The notes beneath the pieces are model-generated. The model did not search any database and was not told where the DNA came from. It worked only from the letters and a program-made list of their open reading frames with translations. A DNA stretch of 64,000 nt, from IMG/VR virus record IMGVR_UViG_3300025410_000010, positions 31,385 through 95,384 of that record, one strand, 5' to 3'. This DNA is from a virus. Shown in pieces: positions 27,392 through 35,776 of the stretch (the first letter of the stretch is position 1; every line of letters starts with the position of its first letter). The position numbers and the translations under genes were made by a program.

Positions 27392-28204
27392 TTAACTTCG
27401 ATAAAGGATTTTGTCAATTGTTCCAGTATTGCTTAGATCAGGTATCATACGGAATCTAACCCAACTATAGATACCATTGAAGTTATCATAAATGATAGTT
27501 TGATCTGGAGTTACTGTAATAGTTTTTAGCACTGAGAATTTTATAATATCGGTATGTCCATTCTCGAGTGTTACTTGAATCTCAACCTGTCCTGAATATC
27601 CTGTACAATACAATGCCGCAGTATGAAGAGCTGTATTACTATTGAGATCAGGATGACCGTTAAGCGAGGAAGTATAGAGTGAATTGTCTTGGACCACATA
27701 GTTAACTTGCTCCGCAGTAATAAATTCTGAATGTAGAACTTCCTGCGAAGGTAGAACATTTGGAAATGCATTTTCTATTATCTCAACAGGAACGCTTGCG
27801 CCAAACTGTGAGTCTCCGTAAAGTATAGTTCTTTTACCTGTAGCATCTTGTAGGTATGTACTATACATATAATGTCCACTATTAAGTGGTTCTAAATCTC
27901 CTTCCGATAGAGAAAGAGTAACAAATGAATTAGGGGCAGTATTACAATCGATAGCCATGCTGGTAATAAATTTAAGTTCTGCTGTATCGCGATCTAATAT
28001 CTGAAACCAAAGAGTTTGTCCTTGATTTGACAAGTCTAGGAGTTTCTGATCCCCATTCATTAGTTTCATAGTAAATGAGTTATCAATACCCTTATAGAGT
28101 TTCAAAGTTCTTGCGTACACCTTCCTATACCCCATCCATTTTGGATCCAGATCAGTATAAAGTTCCTGGACGTTTTTGTATAAATACGCTGGTTGCTTAT
28201 GCAT
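27392..28204 (-). CDS. Probable virion protein (beta-rich), 270 aa
   Basis: The ATG at 28204 was chosen for the AAGGA upstream and because residues before it are unlikely. LYKGIDNSFTMKLMNGDQKL, TLWFQILDRDTAELKF and LEPLNSGHYMYSTYLQD resemble the N-terminal sandwich of phage baseplate or fibre-holder proteins (BppU-like), then a second beta domain follows. A late promoter CATAAATA at 28225-28232 fits a structural gene. Not T4-named. Confidence 0.6.
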   Translation of the reverse strand: MHKQPAYLYKNVQELYTDLDPKWMGYRKVYARTLKLYKGIDNSFTMKLMNGDQKLLDLSNQGQTLWFQILDRDTAELKFITSMAIDCNTAPNSFVTLSLSEGDLEPLNSGHYMYSTYLQDATGKRTILYGDSQFGASVPVEIIENAFPNVLPSQEVLHSEFITAEQVNYVVQDNSLYTSSLNGHPDLNSNTALHTAALYCTGYSGQVEIQVTLENGHTDIIKFSVLKTITVTPDQTIIYDNFNGIYSWVRFRMIPDLSNTGTIDKILYRS

Positions 28205-28218
28205 GTTAAAAGGATCCT

Positions 28219-28226
28219 TGTAAATA
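28219..28226 (+). promoter_or_regulatory. Late-promoter-like motif, + strand
   Basis: TGTAAATA, three bases before the ATG at 28230, overlapping the minus-strand motif next to it. The palindrome TAAATATTTA makes a two-way promoter possible. Confidence 0.4.
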
Positions 28227-28232
28227 TTTATG
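28225..28232 (-). promoter_or_regulatory. T4-type late promoter
   Basis: Minus strand CATAAATA, about 20 bases before the ATG at 28204. Confidence 0.6.
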
Positions 28233-28604
28233 CTATTAAAAGAACAGATAGAAGACGATTTTCCGTTCATCACAGTAATCACATATGGTAACCACGAGTA
28301 TGTTGGGATAATAATTAACCAAGATAACAACATAACGAGCATATATGATTATAATATATTAAAAGGTGATGATCACAAGAAAGCGTTTTTACAATTAGGT
28401 GATGTATGGTGGTGGGAATCAAACAGAATGATTCCCATTAATATATTCTTACGAAAAGAGATGGAAGTCTTTCGATATGCTATAAAAAACCTAACAACTA
28501 AAGATGTTCAGATATTAATAGGTCCAGTAGTAAATTTACACAATATTATGTTAAAAAGAGTAAAACGTCGTTCTGTACAATTAGTTAGGACACCAAAGCG
28601 TTAG
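28230..28604 (+). CDS. Conserved T4-like phage protein, 124 aa
   Basis: EDDFPFITVITYGNHEYVGI, IINQDNNITSIYDYNI, GDVWWWESNRMIPINIFLRK and KDVQILIGPVVNLH form a compact alpha-beta protein that I recall as conserved, without function, in T4-like cyanophages. No ribosome binding site is close to the ATG. It is the only + strand gene of this stretch and overlaps the end of the DnaE-like gene by 20 bases. Confidence 0.7.
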   Translation: MLLKEQIEDDFPFITVITYGNHEYVGIIINQDNNITSIYDYNILKGDDHKKAFLQLGDVWWWESNRMIPINIFLRKEMEVFRYAIKNLTTKDVQILIGPVVNLHNIMLKRVKRRSVQLVRTPKR

Positions 28605-29157
28605 ATTGTTCTATTAATAAATTCATTTGTACTACAATGGCATGAGCATATGCTATAGCATGTGATTTTTTAAAGAAATATCCTTCTTCAGATTTAGTCC
28701 AAACTTCGTTATTAATTGTATTCCAATCACTATCTACAAGATATCGTTTAGCAGGGCGTATAATTGCTAATACAGCAGCAAGTTGTTCAATTGATTTAGG
28801 TTTTAATTTATTAACAATATCAAAGTGACCATTAATATGAAATAGTTGATCTACAATTTCTTTGTATTCGAGAAAGTCCCAATTTGGTTCTTGTGTTAGT
28901 AGTTTTATAAGATGTTCTTCATCCTTTACACCGTCATACATACTAACATTAAGAAAGTCTATTTTAAAATATCCTCTTTCTTCTGCTTGTTCGTAGTCAA
29001 TAGTTGAAATATTTGTAAATGGATTGTGAGGAATTTCTGTAAAGTAAACACCTGTATTATGTTTAACTTCTTCTCCTTTTTGATGCCTCATTGCTAAACG
29101 ATGAGGTAAAACATCTAGTGCTTTGTTTCTATCAAAGAAGTCAATATCAATATCCAT
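28585..29157 (-). CDS. DnaE-like palm/fingers fragment (mini Pol III alpha core), 190 aa
   Basis: The order of motifs follows the catalytic core of bacterial DNA polymerase III alpha. MDIDIDFFDRNKALDVLPH resembles DnaE PDFDVDF plus its helix (two catalytic Asp). VKHNTGVYFTEIP resembles the RHAGGVVIAP loop. GYFKIDFLNVSMYDGV resembles GLVKFDFLGLRTL (third catalytic Asp). FFKKSHAIAYAHAIV resembles FNKSHSAAYA of the fingers. The PHP, thumb and tau-binding parts are missing. Sequence conservation in T4-like aquatic phages is my recollection. Whether it polymerises is unknown. Confidence 0.7.
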   Translation of the reverse strand: MDIDIDFFDRNKALDVLPHRLAMRHQKGEEVKHNTGVYFTEIPHNPFTNISTIDYEQAEERGYFKIDFLNVSMYDGVKDEEHLIKLLTQEPNWDFLEYKEIVDQLFHINGHFDIVNKLKPKSIEQLAAVLAIIRPAKRYLVDSDWNTINNEVWTKSEEGYFFKKSHAIAYAHAIVVQMNLLIEQSNALVS

Positions 29158-29369
29158 TAGTGTTTTGTATCGCTATTGAATAATAGTAATGGTAAAGAGA
29201 AGTCGATGTATTCAACAAAATTATCCATTTGTTTTTGATTATCAAATCCTGTAAATTTTAAGTAGACAGTGTTATCTTTTTCATCGGAAAAGATTTGATA
29301 TTTAAGGTCAACGGCTTGATAATTTCCATTGTCTTCATTGTCGGGGATATCTTCAAATTCTTCACTCAT
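29157..29369 (-). CDS. Small acidic protein, 70 aa
   Basis: Coupled to both neighbours by overlap (starts inside the end of the gene at 29366, stops at the DnaE-like start). Acidic N-terminus (SEEFEDIPDNEDNGNYQAVD), then a beta strand (YQIFSDEKDNTVYLKFTGFD) and a helix. No family recognised; probably a partner of the proteins around it. Confidence 0.6.
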   Translation of the reverse strand: MSEEFEDIPDNEDNGNYQAVDLKYQIFSDEKDNTVYLKFTGFDNQKQMDNFVEYIDFSLPLLLFNSDTKH

Positions 29370-30106
29370 ATCTTTGCCTCCCTTATTAATTTTTTAGCAA
29401 ATTCTGTATCTGCTTTATGTTTTTTAAAATGATCGGACCAGAATTCAATGTCTACCATGGGAGCAATGATTTGTAATTGTTCGTCGTTCATATTCTGTAA
29501 TGATCTAATACCATTATCACTATTAAGCATAATCCACGGCGATATTTTACCATCTCTTACATCGTACACAATCTTATTTACATTAGCATAACTAAAATAG
29601 TGATTCCAACCTGCGCTATGTTTTTCTCCCCATTGTACCATAGTTTGAATAGATCTTTCTGCCGCAGTCTCAACATGTTCTGTTCTAATAAGATCAATAA
29701 CATATTTGTCATATATTTCTTCTCTGCACCATTTGTCTAGTGCAATGCCACTTTTAATAATCCAATCAATATATTTGTCTGGGTATAATGGATTAACATT
29801 ACTCATAAAGGATCCAAACTTTACAAATGCATTGTAATAGGGACTCTTTATAAATTCTTCATATTTCTTTTCTTTCTTAGCATTTTGTGTGATTTTATAA
29901 AATTTATTATAAACATAAAATCCATTCTGTACTCTACGTTCATCACGTTGCATATAACGACGCTTTGGTTCACACATATGAACCATTAAGGTCTTTTCTT
30001 TAACAAAACTCTTGCCGCAATGCTCACAAACGTAGTTAGAGATTTTTAATCTCCTTTTCGGAATATCCCATCTGTCTCGCAAGGTCTTTAATGCCAGCGG
30101 TTCCAT
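29366..30106 (-). CDS. Zinc-finger protein conserved in T4-like phages, 246 aa
   Basis: A C2H2-like or C2HC finger lies at about residues 26-46 (YVCEHCGKSFVKEKTLMVHM C), followed by a basic stretch. The rest is helical: SPYYNAFVKFGSFMSNVNPL, YPDKYIDWIIKSGIALDKWC. I recall this protein, including its RDRWDIPKRRL start, from cyanophage genomes, so the 71-base overlap with the gene before is probably real. Role not known; the location among replication genes suggests DNA work. Confidence 0.65.
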   Translation of the reverse strand: MEPLALKTLRDRWDIPKRRLKISNYVCEHCGKSFVKEKTLMVHMCEPKRRYMQRDERRVQNGFYVYNKFYKITQNAKKEKKYEEFIKSPYYNAFVKFGSFMSNVNPLYPDKYIDWIIKSGIALDKWCREEIYDKYVIDLIRTEHVETAAERSIQTMVQWGEKHSAGWNHYFSYANVNKIVYDVRDGKISPWIMLNSDNGIRSLQNMNDEQLQIIAPMVDIEFWSDHFKKHKADTEFAKKLIREAKI

Positions 30107-30512
30107 TTATTTCTGCCAATACTTCTAGTTCGTCGTCTTTTAGATGAGGATATGCTTCTGCTAATATTTTAACACGTTTATTGGAAGATTTCTTTCCTAG
30201 AGGTATCCATTCATGAAAGAATGTTTTCTCTTTATCCCAACTACACATACAAAGTAAAATCCAAAGTAGTTTAGGATGTTTCTGTAATTCAAACCAATGT
30301 TTATTATAAAGTTCATTTACCATAGTAACAAAGTATTCTTGTTGCTCTCTATTATTAGTTTTAACTGAACTTATGTACCTGTTTAAGTTCCAAAGATCAC
30401 CTTTAATTTCTTTTCGACCTTCGTCCGTAGCAGCATCCCACAGGTCTTTAATACCCATGTCTACACTAGGAATCATTTCCTTAAAGAGGTCTATATGTTT
30501 ATTCTGTCCCAT
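30036..30512 (-). CDS. Conserved T4-like phage protein, 158 aa
   Basis: Helical basic protein: KGDLWNLNRYISSVKTNNRE, YFVTMVNELYNKHWFELQKH, PKLLWILLCMCSWDKEKTFF, HEWIPLGKKSSNKRVKILAE. The C-terminus (IKDLARQMGYSEKEIKNL) looks like a helix-turn-helix or UBA-like end. I considered the clamp loader small subunit gp62 but the match is too weak. Probably part of the replication or repair set. Confidence 0.6.
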   Translation of the reverse strand: MGQNKHIDLFKEMIPSVDMGIKDLWDAATDEGRKEIKGDLWNLNRYISSVKTNNREQQEYFVTMVNELYNKHWFELQKHPKLLWILLCMCSWDKEKTFFHEWIPLGKKSSNKRVKILAEAYPHLKDDELEVLAEINGTAGIKDLARQMGYSEKEIKNL

Positions 30513-30741
30513 CTCTTACAGTATAGTATATTAATAGAAGATTATCAAGAGCCTTCTTCACCGCAGGGTTTTTATAAGATAGGTCTATTATTTTAACAAA
30601 TTCAGCATAATGGAATAAATCATTAGGTTCTGAAGATATTAACAATTCTCTTGTGATACCACCTATCTCTCTACGATAAACAGATTTACCTCCATCTGGA
30701 CTTTCATATATGTATGTGTCATCTTCATATTGTTTTACCAT
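30499..30741 (-). CDS. Conserved small phage protein, 80 aa
   Basis: KQYEDDTYIYESPDGGKSVY then RREIGGITRELLIS, a beta-rich N-terminus and a helical end (KKALDNLLLIYYTVRDG). I recall the EDDTYIYESPDGGK type of start in T4-like aquatic phages. Overlaps the next gene by 14 bases and abuts the GT25 gene. Function unknown. Confidence 0.6.
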   Translation of the reverse strand: MVKQYEDDTYIYESPDGGKSVYRREIGGITRELLISSEPNDLFHYAEFVKIIDLSYKNPAVKKALDNLLLIYYTVRDGTE

Positions 30742-31407
30742 TTAATCTCTCGTAGAATAATCTTTAATCTTTTTAGCTGAATCAAAAAAACTATGTAATC
30801 TAACACAAGTATAAGAAGTTTGTGTTAAGAATACTGCTCTTTCGCAGATAGATCTGTCAGCAGTAAAACATCCTTTTTCTCTAACAAAGTTAATTAGTTT
30901 AGTTGCTCCGTAAGGAGTCAAAATATATCCATATGCTCCTCTAAAATATCCACCGGTTATTCTTTTTTGTTTTAATTCGGCTCTTTGATAATATTCAACC
31001 TTTAAGTCTTTAACTTTTGAAACAGATTCATCATAATTAAAACTATAAGGATCGTTTGGATCTAGATGACAAACATCTTGTATTTGATTAATAATAGTTT
31101 TAAAGTCGTTAATAATAACCCCATCGTGTTCTAAAATTATTATTGGTTTATCTTGTTTTGAAGCTATTTTCCATAAACTATAATGACTACAAAAGCATCC
31201 TATAGTTCCTAAAGATGCTTTCATTTTTTTATCTTTAGCTAGGATTAAATTTTCCGAACTTATAAAATCTAATGCTTTACTTTTATCAATAGCATCAAAA
31301 TATATTGGATTAAAATTAAATTTTAGAGATGATTGAAATACATCTTTAGCTAACTGTTCTGAAAGTTGATTTCCTTTTAATCTAATAATATATGTATTAA
31401 ACGTCAT
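30742..31407 (-). CDS. Glycosyltransferase family 25-like protein, 221 aa
   Basis: The family pattern is clear: a start with YIIRLKGNQLSEQLAKDVF, then FYFDAIDKS-type NPIYFDAIDKSKALDF, GTIGCFCSHYSLWKIA, and the metal-binding DxD-like KPIIILEHDGVI. FRGAYGYILTPYGATKLINF also fits. GT25 enzymes add sugars to lipopolysaccharide or to proteins. In this phage it may decorate virion parts, host surface or modified DNA. It overlaps the cupin gene by four bases. Confidence 0.75.
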   Translation of the reverse strand: MTFNTYIIRLKGNQLSEQLAKDVFQSSLKFNFNPIYFDAIDKSKALDFISSENLILAKDKKMKASLGTIGCFCSHYSLWKIASKQDKPIIILEHDGVIINDFKTIINQIQDVCHLDPNDPYSFNYDESVSKVKDLKVEYYQRAELKQKRITGGYFRGAYGYILTPYGATKLINFVREKGCFTADRSICERAVFLTQTSYTCVRLHSFFDSAKKIKDYSTRD

Positions 31408-31772
31408 TTTTTGCCTTTGGCAAAACCATGAGTTTCTCTAACAATGTCATCAGGGTGTTCATCAATAAGCAACATAGGCCAATATAATTCAAATGCTATA
31501 GTATCTTCTACTGCTTCAAATTGATGGAATTCGCCGGGCTTTGCTACGTGCCAATCGCCTGCTTCTAATATAGTTTCATCAATAAGATCGTAATCATTTT
31601 TCCAAGTACGGATTAGAAGTTTACCACTTTCAACAAAGAAGCCATTCCATTTATGTTTGTGTTTATGTTTACTACAAACACCACCTTTTTTAGTATCGAT
31701 ACGATGAAACTCTAATATTCCGTTGGCATGGATGAGTTCTGTTACTCCCCAAACTTTTCCCGATTTCATCAA
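31404..31772 (-). CDS. Cupin-fold protein, 122 aa
   Basis: A single cupin barrel: KHKHKHKWNGFFVESGKLLI holds the HxH...E motif 1, and GDWHVAKPGEFHQFEAVED holds motif 2 with its His. The type is like sugar-phosphate isomerase or epimerase-associated cupins; catalytic class cannot be told. TAGGAG lies upstream. Coupled to the GT25 gene, so both may act on one sugar. Confidence 0.75.
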   Translation of the reverse strand: MMKSGKVWGVTELIHANGILEFHRIDTKKGGVCSKHKHKHKWNGFFVESGKLLIRTWKNDYDLIDETILEAGDWHVAKPGEFHQFEAVEDTIAFELYWPMLLIDEHPDDIVRETHGFAKGKK

Positions 31773-31778
31773 AATCTC

Positions 31779-32285
31779 CTAGAGCAATTTAGAATATTGT
31801 ATTATTTCGCTCTGTCTACTTATCTCTTTAACAAAGTAAGCACAAAGAGGATCATCTCCAGTTGATAAAGGAACTGTTAATATTTGTCCATTACGCATCT
31901 TTGGAAAATACCATTTAATATCCATATAGATATTTGTAATTTCAACATCTAGAAAACTAAATTTAAATCCACTGAGAGGATTAAAAATAAAACAATCAAA
32001 TCCTCTATCTGTTAAACTGGTAAGAGGAATAACTTCTAAGTCATTTCCGCTTTCTCTACAACCAACTACTATGCTCCAATCTAATGGCATTTCTAATTCA
32101 TATTGTCCTATTTTTAGTACAACTGCTGGAGCATTAAAACTTTCTAAAAATATAAGTGGTTGAAAAAAGAAATCAGGTTCGTTAGGATTAGAATTATCTA
32201 AAACAGAGAACCTCATACTATCGTCTACTTCTTCTGGTAAATTGTTTAAATCAAATGCTTGATTATCTAATGTTAATATTTTCAT
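31779..32285 (-). CDS. Conserved T4-like phage protein, 168 aa
   Basis: Mainly beta: FFFQPLIFLESFNAPAVVLK, IGQYELEMPLDWSIVVGCRE, LEVIPLTSLTDRGFDCFIFN, PLSGFKFSFLDVEITNIYMD. I recall it as conserved next to uvsW in cyanophages, without function. It starts at the last base of the uvsW stop. Confidence 0.65.
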   Translation of the reverse strand: MKILTLDNQAFDLNNLPEEVDDSMRFSVLDNSNPNEPDFFFQPLIFLESFNAPAVVLKIGQYELEMPLDWSIVVGCRESGNDLEVIPLTSLTDRGFDCFIFNPLSGFKFSFLDVEITNIYMDIKWYFPKMRNGQILTVPLSTGDDPLCAYFVKEISRQSEIIQYSKLL

Positions 32286-33733
32286 TATATGTCTACCTTA
32301 GTTAATGTAAAGGGATATTTGGCCTCCTTATAATATCTTTTACGTTCCGTGAGGTGACGTTTGGCATACTTACAAGTTGATGTTATGTCCCATATTTGTA
32401 CAAAGTCCTTATCTTCGGCTTTACGAATTCCTCTACCAATACTTTGAATTACTCTTACAAACGATTTTCCAGGCTCAAGTAAAACAAGATTAAAGATCCT
32501 AGGAATATTAATGCCCACGGCTGCCACTCCATATGTGGCCACAATGATTTTGTCCGTTGCCGTTTTAACCTCATCATATTCCTCTTTGCGATCCTTATTC
32601 TTAACTTCGCCGCTGACAAAGACTGCTTCCGGTATTTCATCGATTAAGATCTTTCCTGATTCAATTCTATTAACAAGTACTAAGGTATTTCCAGTTTTAG
32701 CAATATCTTTAATTGTATTACCTAGCCAATGCATTCTATCTTCATCTGTAACTAGATATTTGTATTCGTCTGCATATGCTCTAAATTCTTTTACATCTGT
32801 TGTTTGTAATACATTAACATGACAATTGCTTAATACACCTTGTGCTTGTAATTCGTGTGCTTGTATTCTATTAATAACATCACCTAGACTACATCTAATA
32901 GCCTCAAATTCAAATCTTTCTTTTGGAACAGTACCAGTTAATCCCCAACGTATTGGAGCATTAGCAAGATTAACTGTGAGTAATTTCTTTAGAACTTCTG
33001 CTTTTGCTTGATGCACTTCGTCTACAATAACTGTACTAACGCCTTCTAAGAATTCAGCAAGTGTAAGTGTTTCGTCATAATGGCTCTTCTTGTCTAATAT
33101 GTTTAGACTCTGCCAAGTACAAATTGTATGGGTCTTGTTTAATTCTTTACGATCACCATAATAAACACCAACATCTAATTGACAGTTGCGGAAATCTTCT
33201 TCTGTTTGTTCTACAAGTCCTTTGTTTGGAACGATAGTTAATGTACGTCCATACTTCTCGCATATTTTACAAAGTGTAGCAGTAATGATTGTCTTACCAG
33301 CACCGGTAGCAAGTTCTTGTAATGCTGTAGATTGTTTGAGGAAATTGTTAACAGCATCTACTTGATAGTCACGTAGTACAATTGGTTCACCTTCTTTAAC
33401 GTGACCTTTAGGCCAAGTTAGTTCTCCCCAATAGTTTTGATCAATATCTTCGAATTGGATAGAAGAATGGGTTCGGTGGTCTTCTACTTCAATATCATAG
33501 TCCATCGCCTCTAAGAGTGGGATGATCTCGTCTAGTTGATTGATGTATCCGGTGCCACCGACCCCAAAGAACGCCACGGTACCGTCCCAGCGCCCTAACC
33601 TATATGATGGTTGATATCTTGCCCAAGGAACTTCGAACTTAAATTTATTAGCAAGTTTGCGACGTGCTTCTAAACTAAGTCCTTCAAACTTAATGTTTAC
33701 TTCATCTTTAATAATAAGTTTACAGGATGGCAA
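32285..33733 (-). CDS. uvsW: UvsW-type RNA-DNA/DNA helicase, 482 aa
   Basis: Superfamily 2 helicase. The N-terminal domain (residues 1-110) has the SYRLGRWDG typical of UvsW. Walker A is LATGAGKTIITATL (about 142), the DExH box is VIVDEVHQAK (about 235), motif III is WGLTGTVPKE, and motif VI is QSIGRGIRKAED. In T4 it unwinds R-loops and branched DNA, ends origin-dependent replication and regresses forks. Length is close to T4 UvsW (503). Confidence 0.9.
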   Translation of the reverse strand: MPSCKLIIKDEVNIKFEGLSLEARRKLANKFKFEVPWARYQPSYRLGRWDGTVAFFGVGGTGYINQLDEIIPLLEAMDYDIEVEDHRTHSSIQFEDIDQNYWGELTWPKGHVKEGEPIVLRDYQVDAVNNFLKQSTALQELATGAGKTIITATLCKICEKYGRTLTIVPNKGLVEQTEEDFRNCQLDVGVYYGDRKELNKTHTICTWQSLNILDKKSHYDETLTLAEFLEGVSTVIVDEVHQAKAEVLKKLLTVNLANAPIRWGLTGTVPKERFEFEAIRCSLGDVINRIQAHELQAQGVLSNCHVNVLQTTDVKEFRAYADEYKYLVTDEDRMHWLGNTIKDIAKTGNTLVLVNRIESGKILIDEIPEAVFVSGEVKNKDRKEEYDEVKTATDKIIVATYGVAAVGINIPRIFNLVLLEPGKSFVRVIQSIGRGIRKAEDKDFVQIWDITSTCKYAKRHLTERKRYYKEAKYPFTLTKVDI

Positions 33734-34907
33734 TTCTTTTGTCCGAAGTATCTTGTTCAGTATAATACAATACTAACGGATGTGAGTCAACCATTTTCTG
33801 ATTAGTATAATGAACATAGAATGTACTTGTGCTTATAATTATTTTAGGAACAAAATTTATTTTATATATTATTTTGGGTACTTTATGTTTTATGAAAACA
33901 ACCTTTGTATTAATATCAACAAGATTATTAAGTTCTTGTTCTTTAATCATATTATTAAATTCTGTAGTTTTATCACTACGAAATAGAACAGATATTTCTT
34001 TATTGCTTATACCTATACTATTAAAACACTTAATCCATTCGTTAAAATCAGAATAGAGTTTTTCATTATCGTCTATAGAAACTAGTATAGGATAAAGTTG
34101 TGAATCCTTTAAAATGTTAGTAACATCAGTTTTAGTATAACCTCTTTTATTTGACATAGAAAATTTATTTTTATTTTCTCCCAAAAGTTTCTTAGAAATA
34201 TTGTTACATTCAGCGTTTGCTAAAAGCATTGATATATTAACTGTAAAATCTAAGTTCATTGTTTTTGCTAAAAAGACATTAGCAATAAGATCTTCTTTCT
34301 TATTATTTTCGTAATATTCTTCAAGTTTACGTCCACAGTTTCTAAGTATAAGATTACCATTTATAAAATCAATAGTGGGGACATATTCTTCGGGGTTCTT
34401 CAATATCTTTTTAATATCATCGATCCATTCTTGTATCTTAGTATCAATAAGAAAATTATGAGATTGAAAATAATTACTAATGGCTATAAGATTAACTTCG
34501 TTTAATTTATATTTGTGACAACGTGAATTAATATCGTATATCTTACGTCCAGGAATTCTATCTAGAAGTTTATTAATTGCTGCATCAAACGGAAATTTAA
34601 TTCCAATAGTTTCTTTATCAAATAGAAATATTCTACGACTTATATCAACAACACGAAATGTATTCTTATAGATAGGAAACTCTAATAAAGAATTTAAGGT
34701 TGATATACTTTCATAAAGATGACGATTCTCACTAATAATCTTAACTGCTAACGTACCTTGACGTTCAGTTAATGAGAGAGGCTTCTTAAGTTGTGAAGCC
34801 ATACTGAATAATATACTTCTATCGCGAGGCGGTAAACCTTTACGATCGAAACCATTCATCGGGTCGTAGATGTAGAGTATAAGGTCTTCAATTGTTGATG
34901 GAAGCAT
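33720..34907 (-). CDS. Conserved large phage protein, 395 aa
   Basis: Overlaps the start of uvsW by 14 bases. The N-terminus (FDRKGLPPRDRSILFSMASQ, LSLTERQGTLAVKIISENR) and the central part are helical; the C-terminus is a set of beta strands (DINTKVVFIKHKVPKIIYKI, VPKIIISTSTFYVHYTNQ). No Walker or nuclease motif found. Its coupling to uvsW suggests a helicase partner. A role in recombination is inference only. Confidence 0.65.
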   Translation of the reverse strand: MLPSTIEDLILYIYDPMNGFDRKGLPPRDRSILFSMASQLKKPLSLTERQGTLAVKIISENRHLYESISTLNSLLEFPIYKNTFRVVDISRRIFLFDKETIGIKFPFDAAINKLLDRIPGRKIYDINSRCHKYKLNEVNLIAISNYFQSHNFLIDTKIQEWIDDIKKILKNPEEYVPTIDFINGNLILRNCGRKLEEYYENNKKEDLIANVFLAKTMNLDFTVNISMLLANAECNNISKKLLGENKNKFSMSNKRGYTKTDVTNILKDSQLYPILVSIDDNEKLYSDFNEWIKCFNSIGISNKEISVLFRSDKTTEFNNMIKEQELNNLVDINTKVVFIKHKVPKIIYKINFVPKIIISTSTFYVHYTNQKMVDSHPLVLYYTEQDTSDKRIAIL

Positions 34908-34914
34908 TTTATAA

Positions 34915-35760
34915 CTATACAGTCAAACGTGACGCAAGTCTATCTAAAGGTTCGCCTAATGCTATTTCTTCTACAGTCCACTCAGTATACGCAAGGTCGT
35001 TTGCCCATTGTTCTCTATCAGGCATTATTGGATTTTCAATCTTAGACCAATCTAAATTTCCAACAGGAGCAGCATAACTATCTGGTCCAACAAATACAGG
35101 AATGCCACCTAATACTGCTACAGTAGCAGGATTACTGTTCCAATTTACGACTGCCCAAGCATCTTGTAGTGCATTATCAAAATCAAATGAATCATAAGTA
35201 CCTGGAATTTTATTTGGATAATGAACACTAACAAATGGTTCATATCCTGTATAATTTAATGGTACTCGGGGATGTGGTCTTACTAGTATCTCACGGTCTG
35301 TAACGTTTCTTATATCAGTAACTACTTTTGATAGCCATTGATTTGGATCAGGCATATTTTTCCATTGTTGACTCTTAGGGTGTTGTCCACAAATTATAAT
35401 CTTATTACCTTGCTTCCAAGGTTTTAAATTTAAGTTCTTTCTTCTCCTATCGTCGTTACCTGTTGGTCCAAAATAACCAGAGCCATTAATACCGTTAATT
35501 GATACTTTCCATAAATTACCTCTATCAAGAGCACCAACTTCTAATATAATTACAGGTCTATTCTTCTTACGATAATGTTCCCATATTCTATGATTCTGTG
35601 CCATACGTCCATCCCAAAGAACAGACCATATAACAGCAACATCACAATCTGCATTTTGATGTAACACTTGCCAACCTTTTCTTTTTATAGATTGTTCAAA
35701 TGCTTCGAATATAGGTTGACTGTTTAAGGCACCGAATTTGTTAAATATTCCGAACTTCAT
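34915..35760 (-). CDS. Surface-glycan-type transferase, 281 aa, first of three related
   Basis: The ATG at 35760 is chosen because a longer frame would overlap the divergent desaturase. The C-terminal half contains EILVRPHPRVPLN, then ALQDAWAVVNWNSNPATVAV, LGGIPVFVGPDSYAAPV and NLDWSKIENPIMPDREQW, which recur in the genes at 37395 and 38315. The domain resembles capsule-type glycosyltransferases (a Rossmann fold with an HP motif). The sugar and acceptor are unknown. Confidence 0.65.
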   Translation of the reverse strand: MKFGIFNKFGALNSQPIFEAFEQSIKRKGWQVLHQNADCDVAVIWSVLWDGRMAQNHRIWEHYRKKNRPVIILEVGALDRGNLWKVSINGINGSGYFGPTGNDDRRRKNLNLKPWKQGNKIIICGQHPKSQQWKNMPDPNQWLSKVVTDIRNVTDREILVRPHPRVPLNYTGYEPFVSVHYPNKIPGTYDSFDFDNALQDAWAVVNWNSNPATVAVLGGIPVFVGPDSYAAPVGNLDWSKIENPIMPDREQWANDLAYTEWTVEEIALGEPLDRLASRLTV

Positions 35761-35776
35761 GGATATATATAGTATC

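Noticed and set aside
30036-30512. Clamp loader small subunit gp62
   Set aside because: Some helices and the length are compatible, but the conserved central motif of gp62 is not found.
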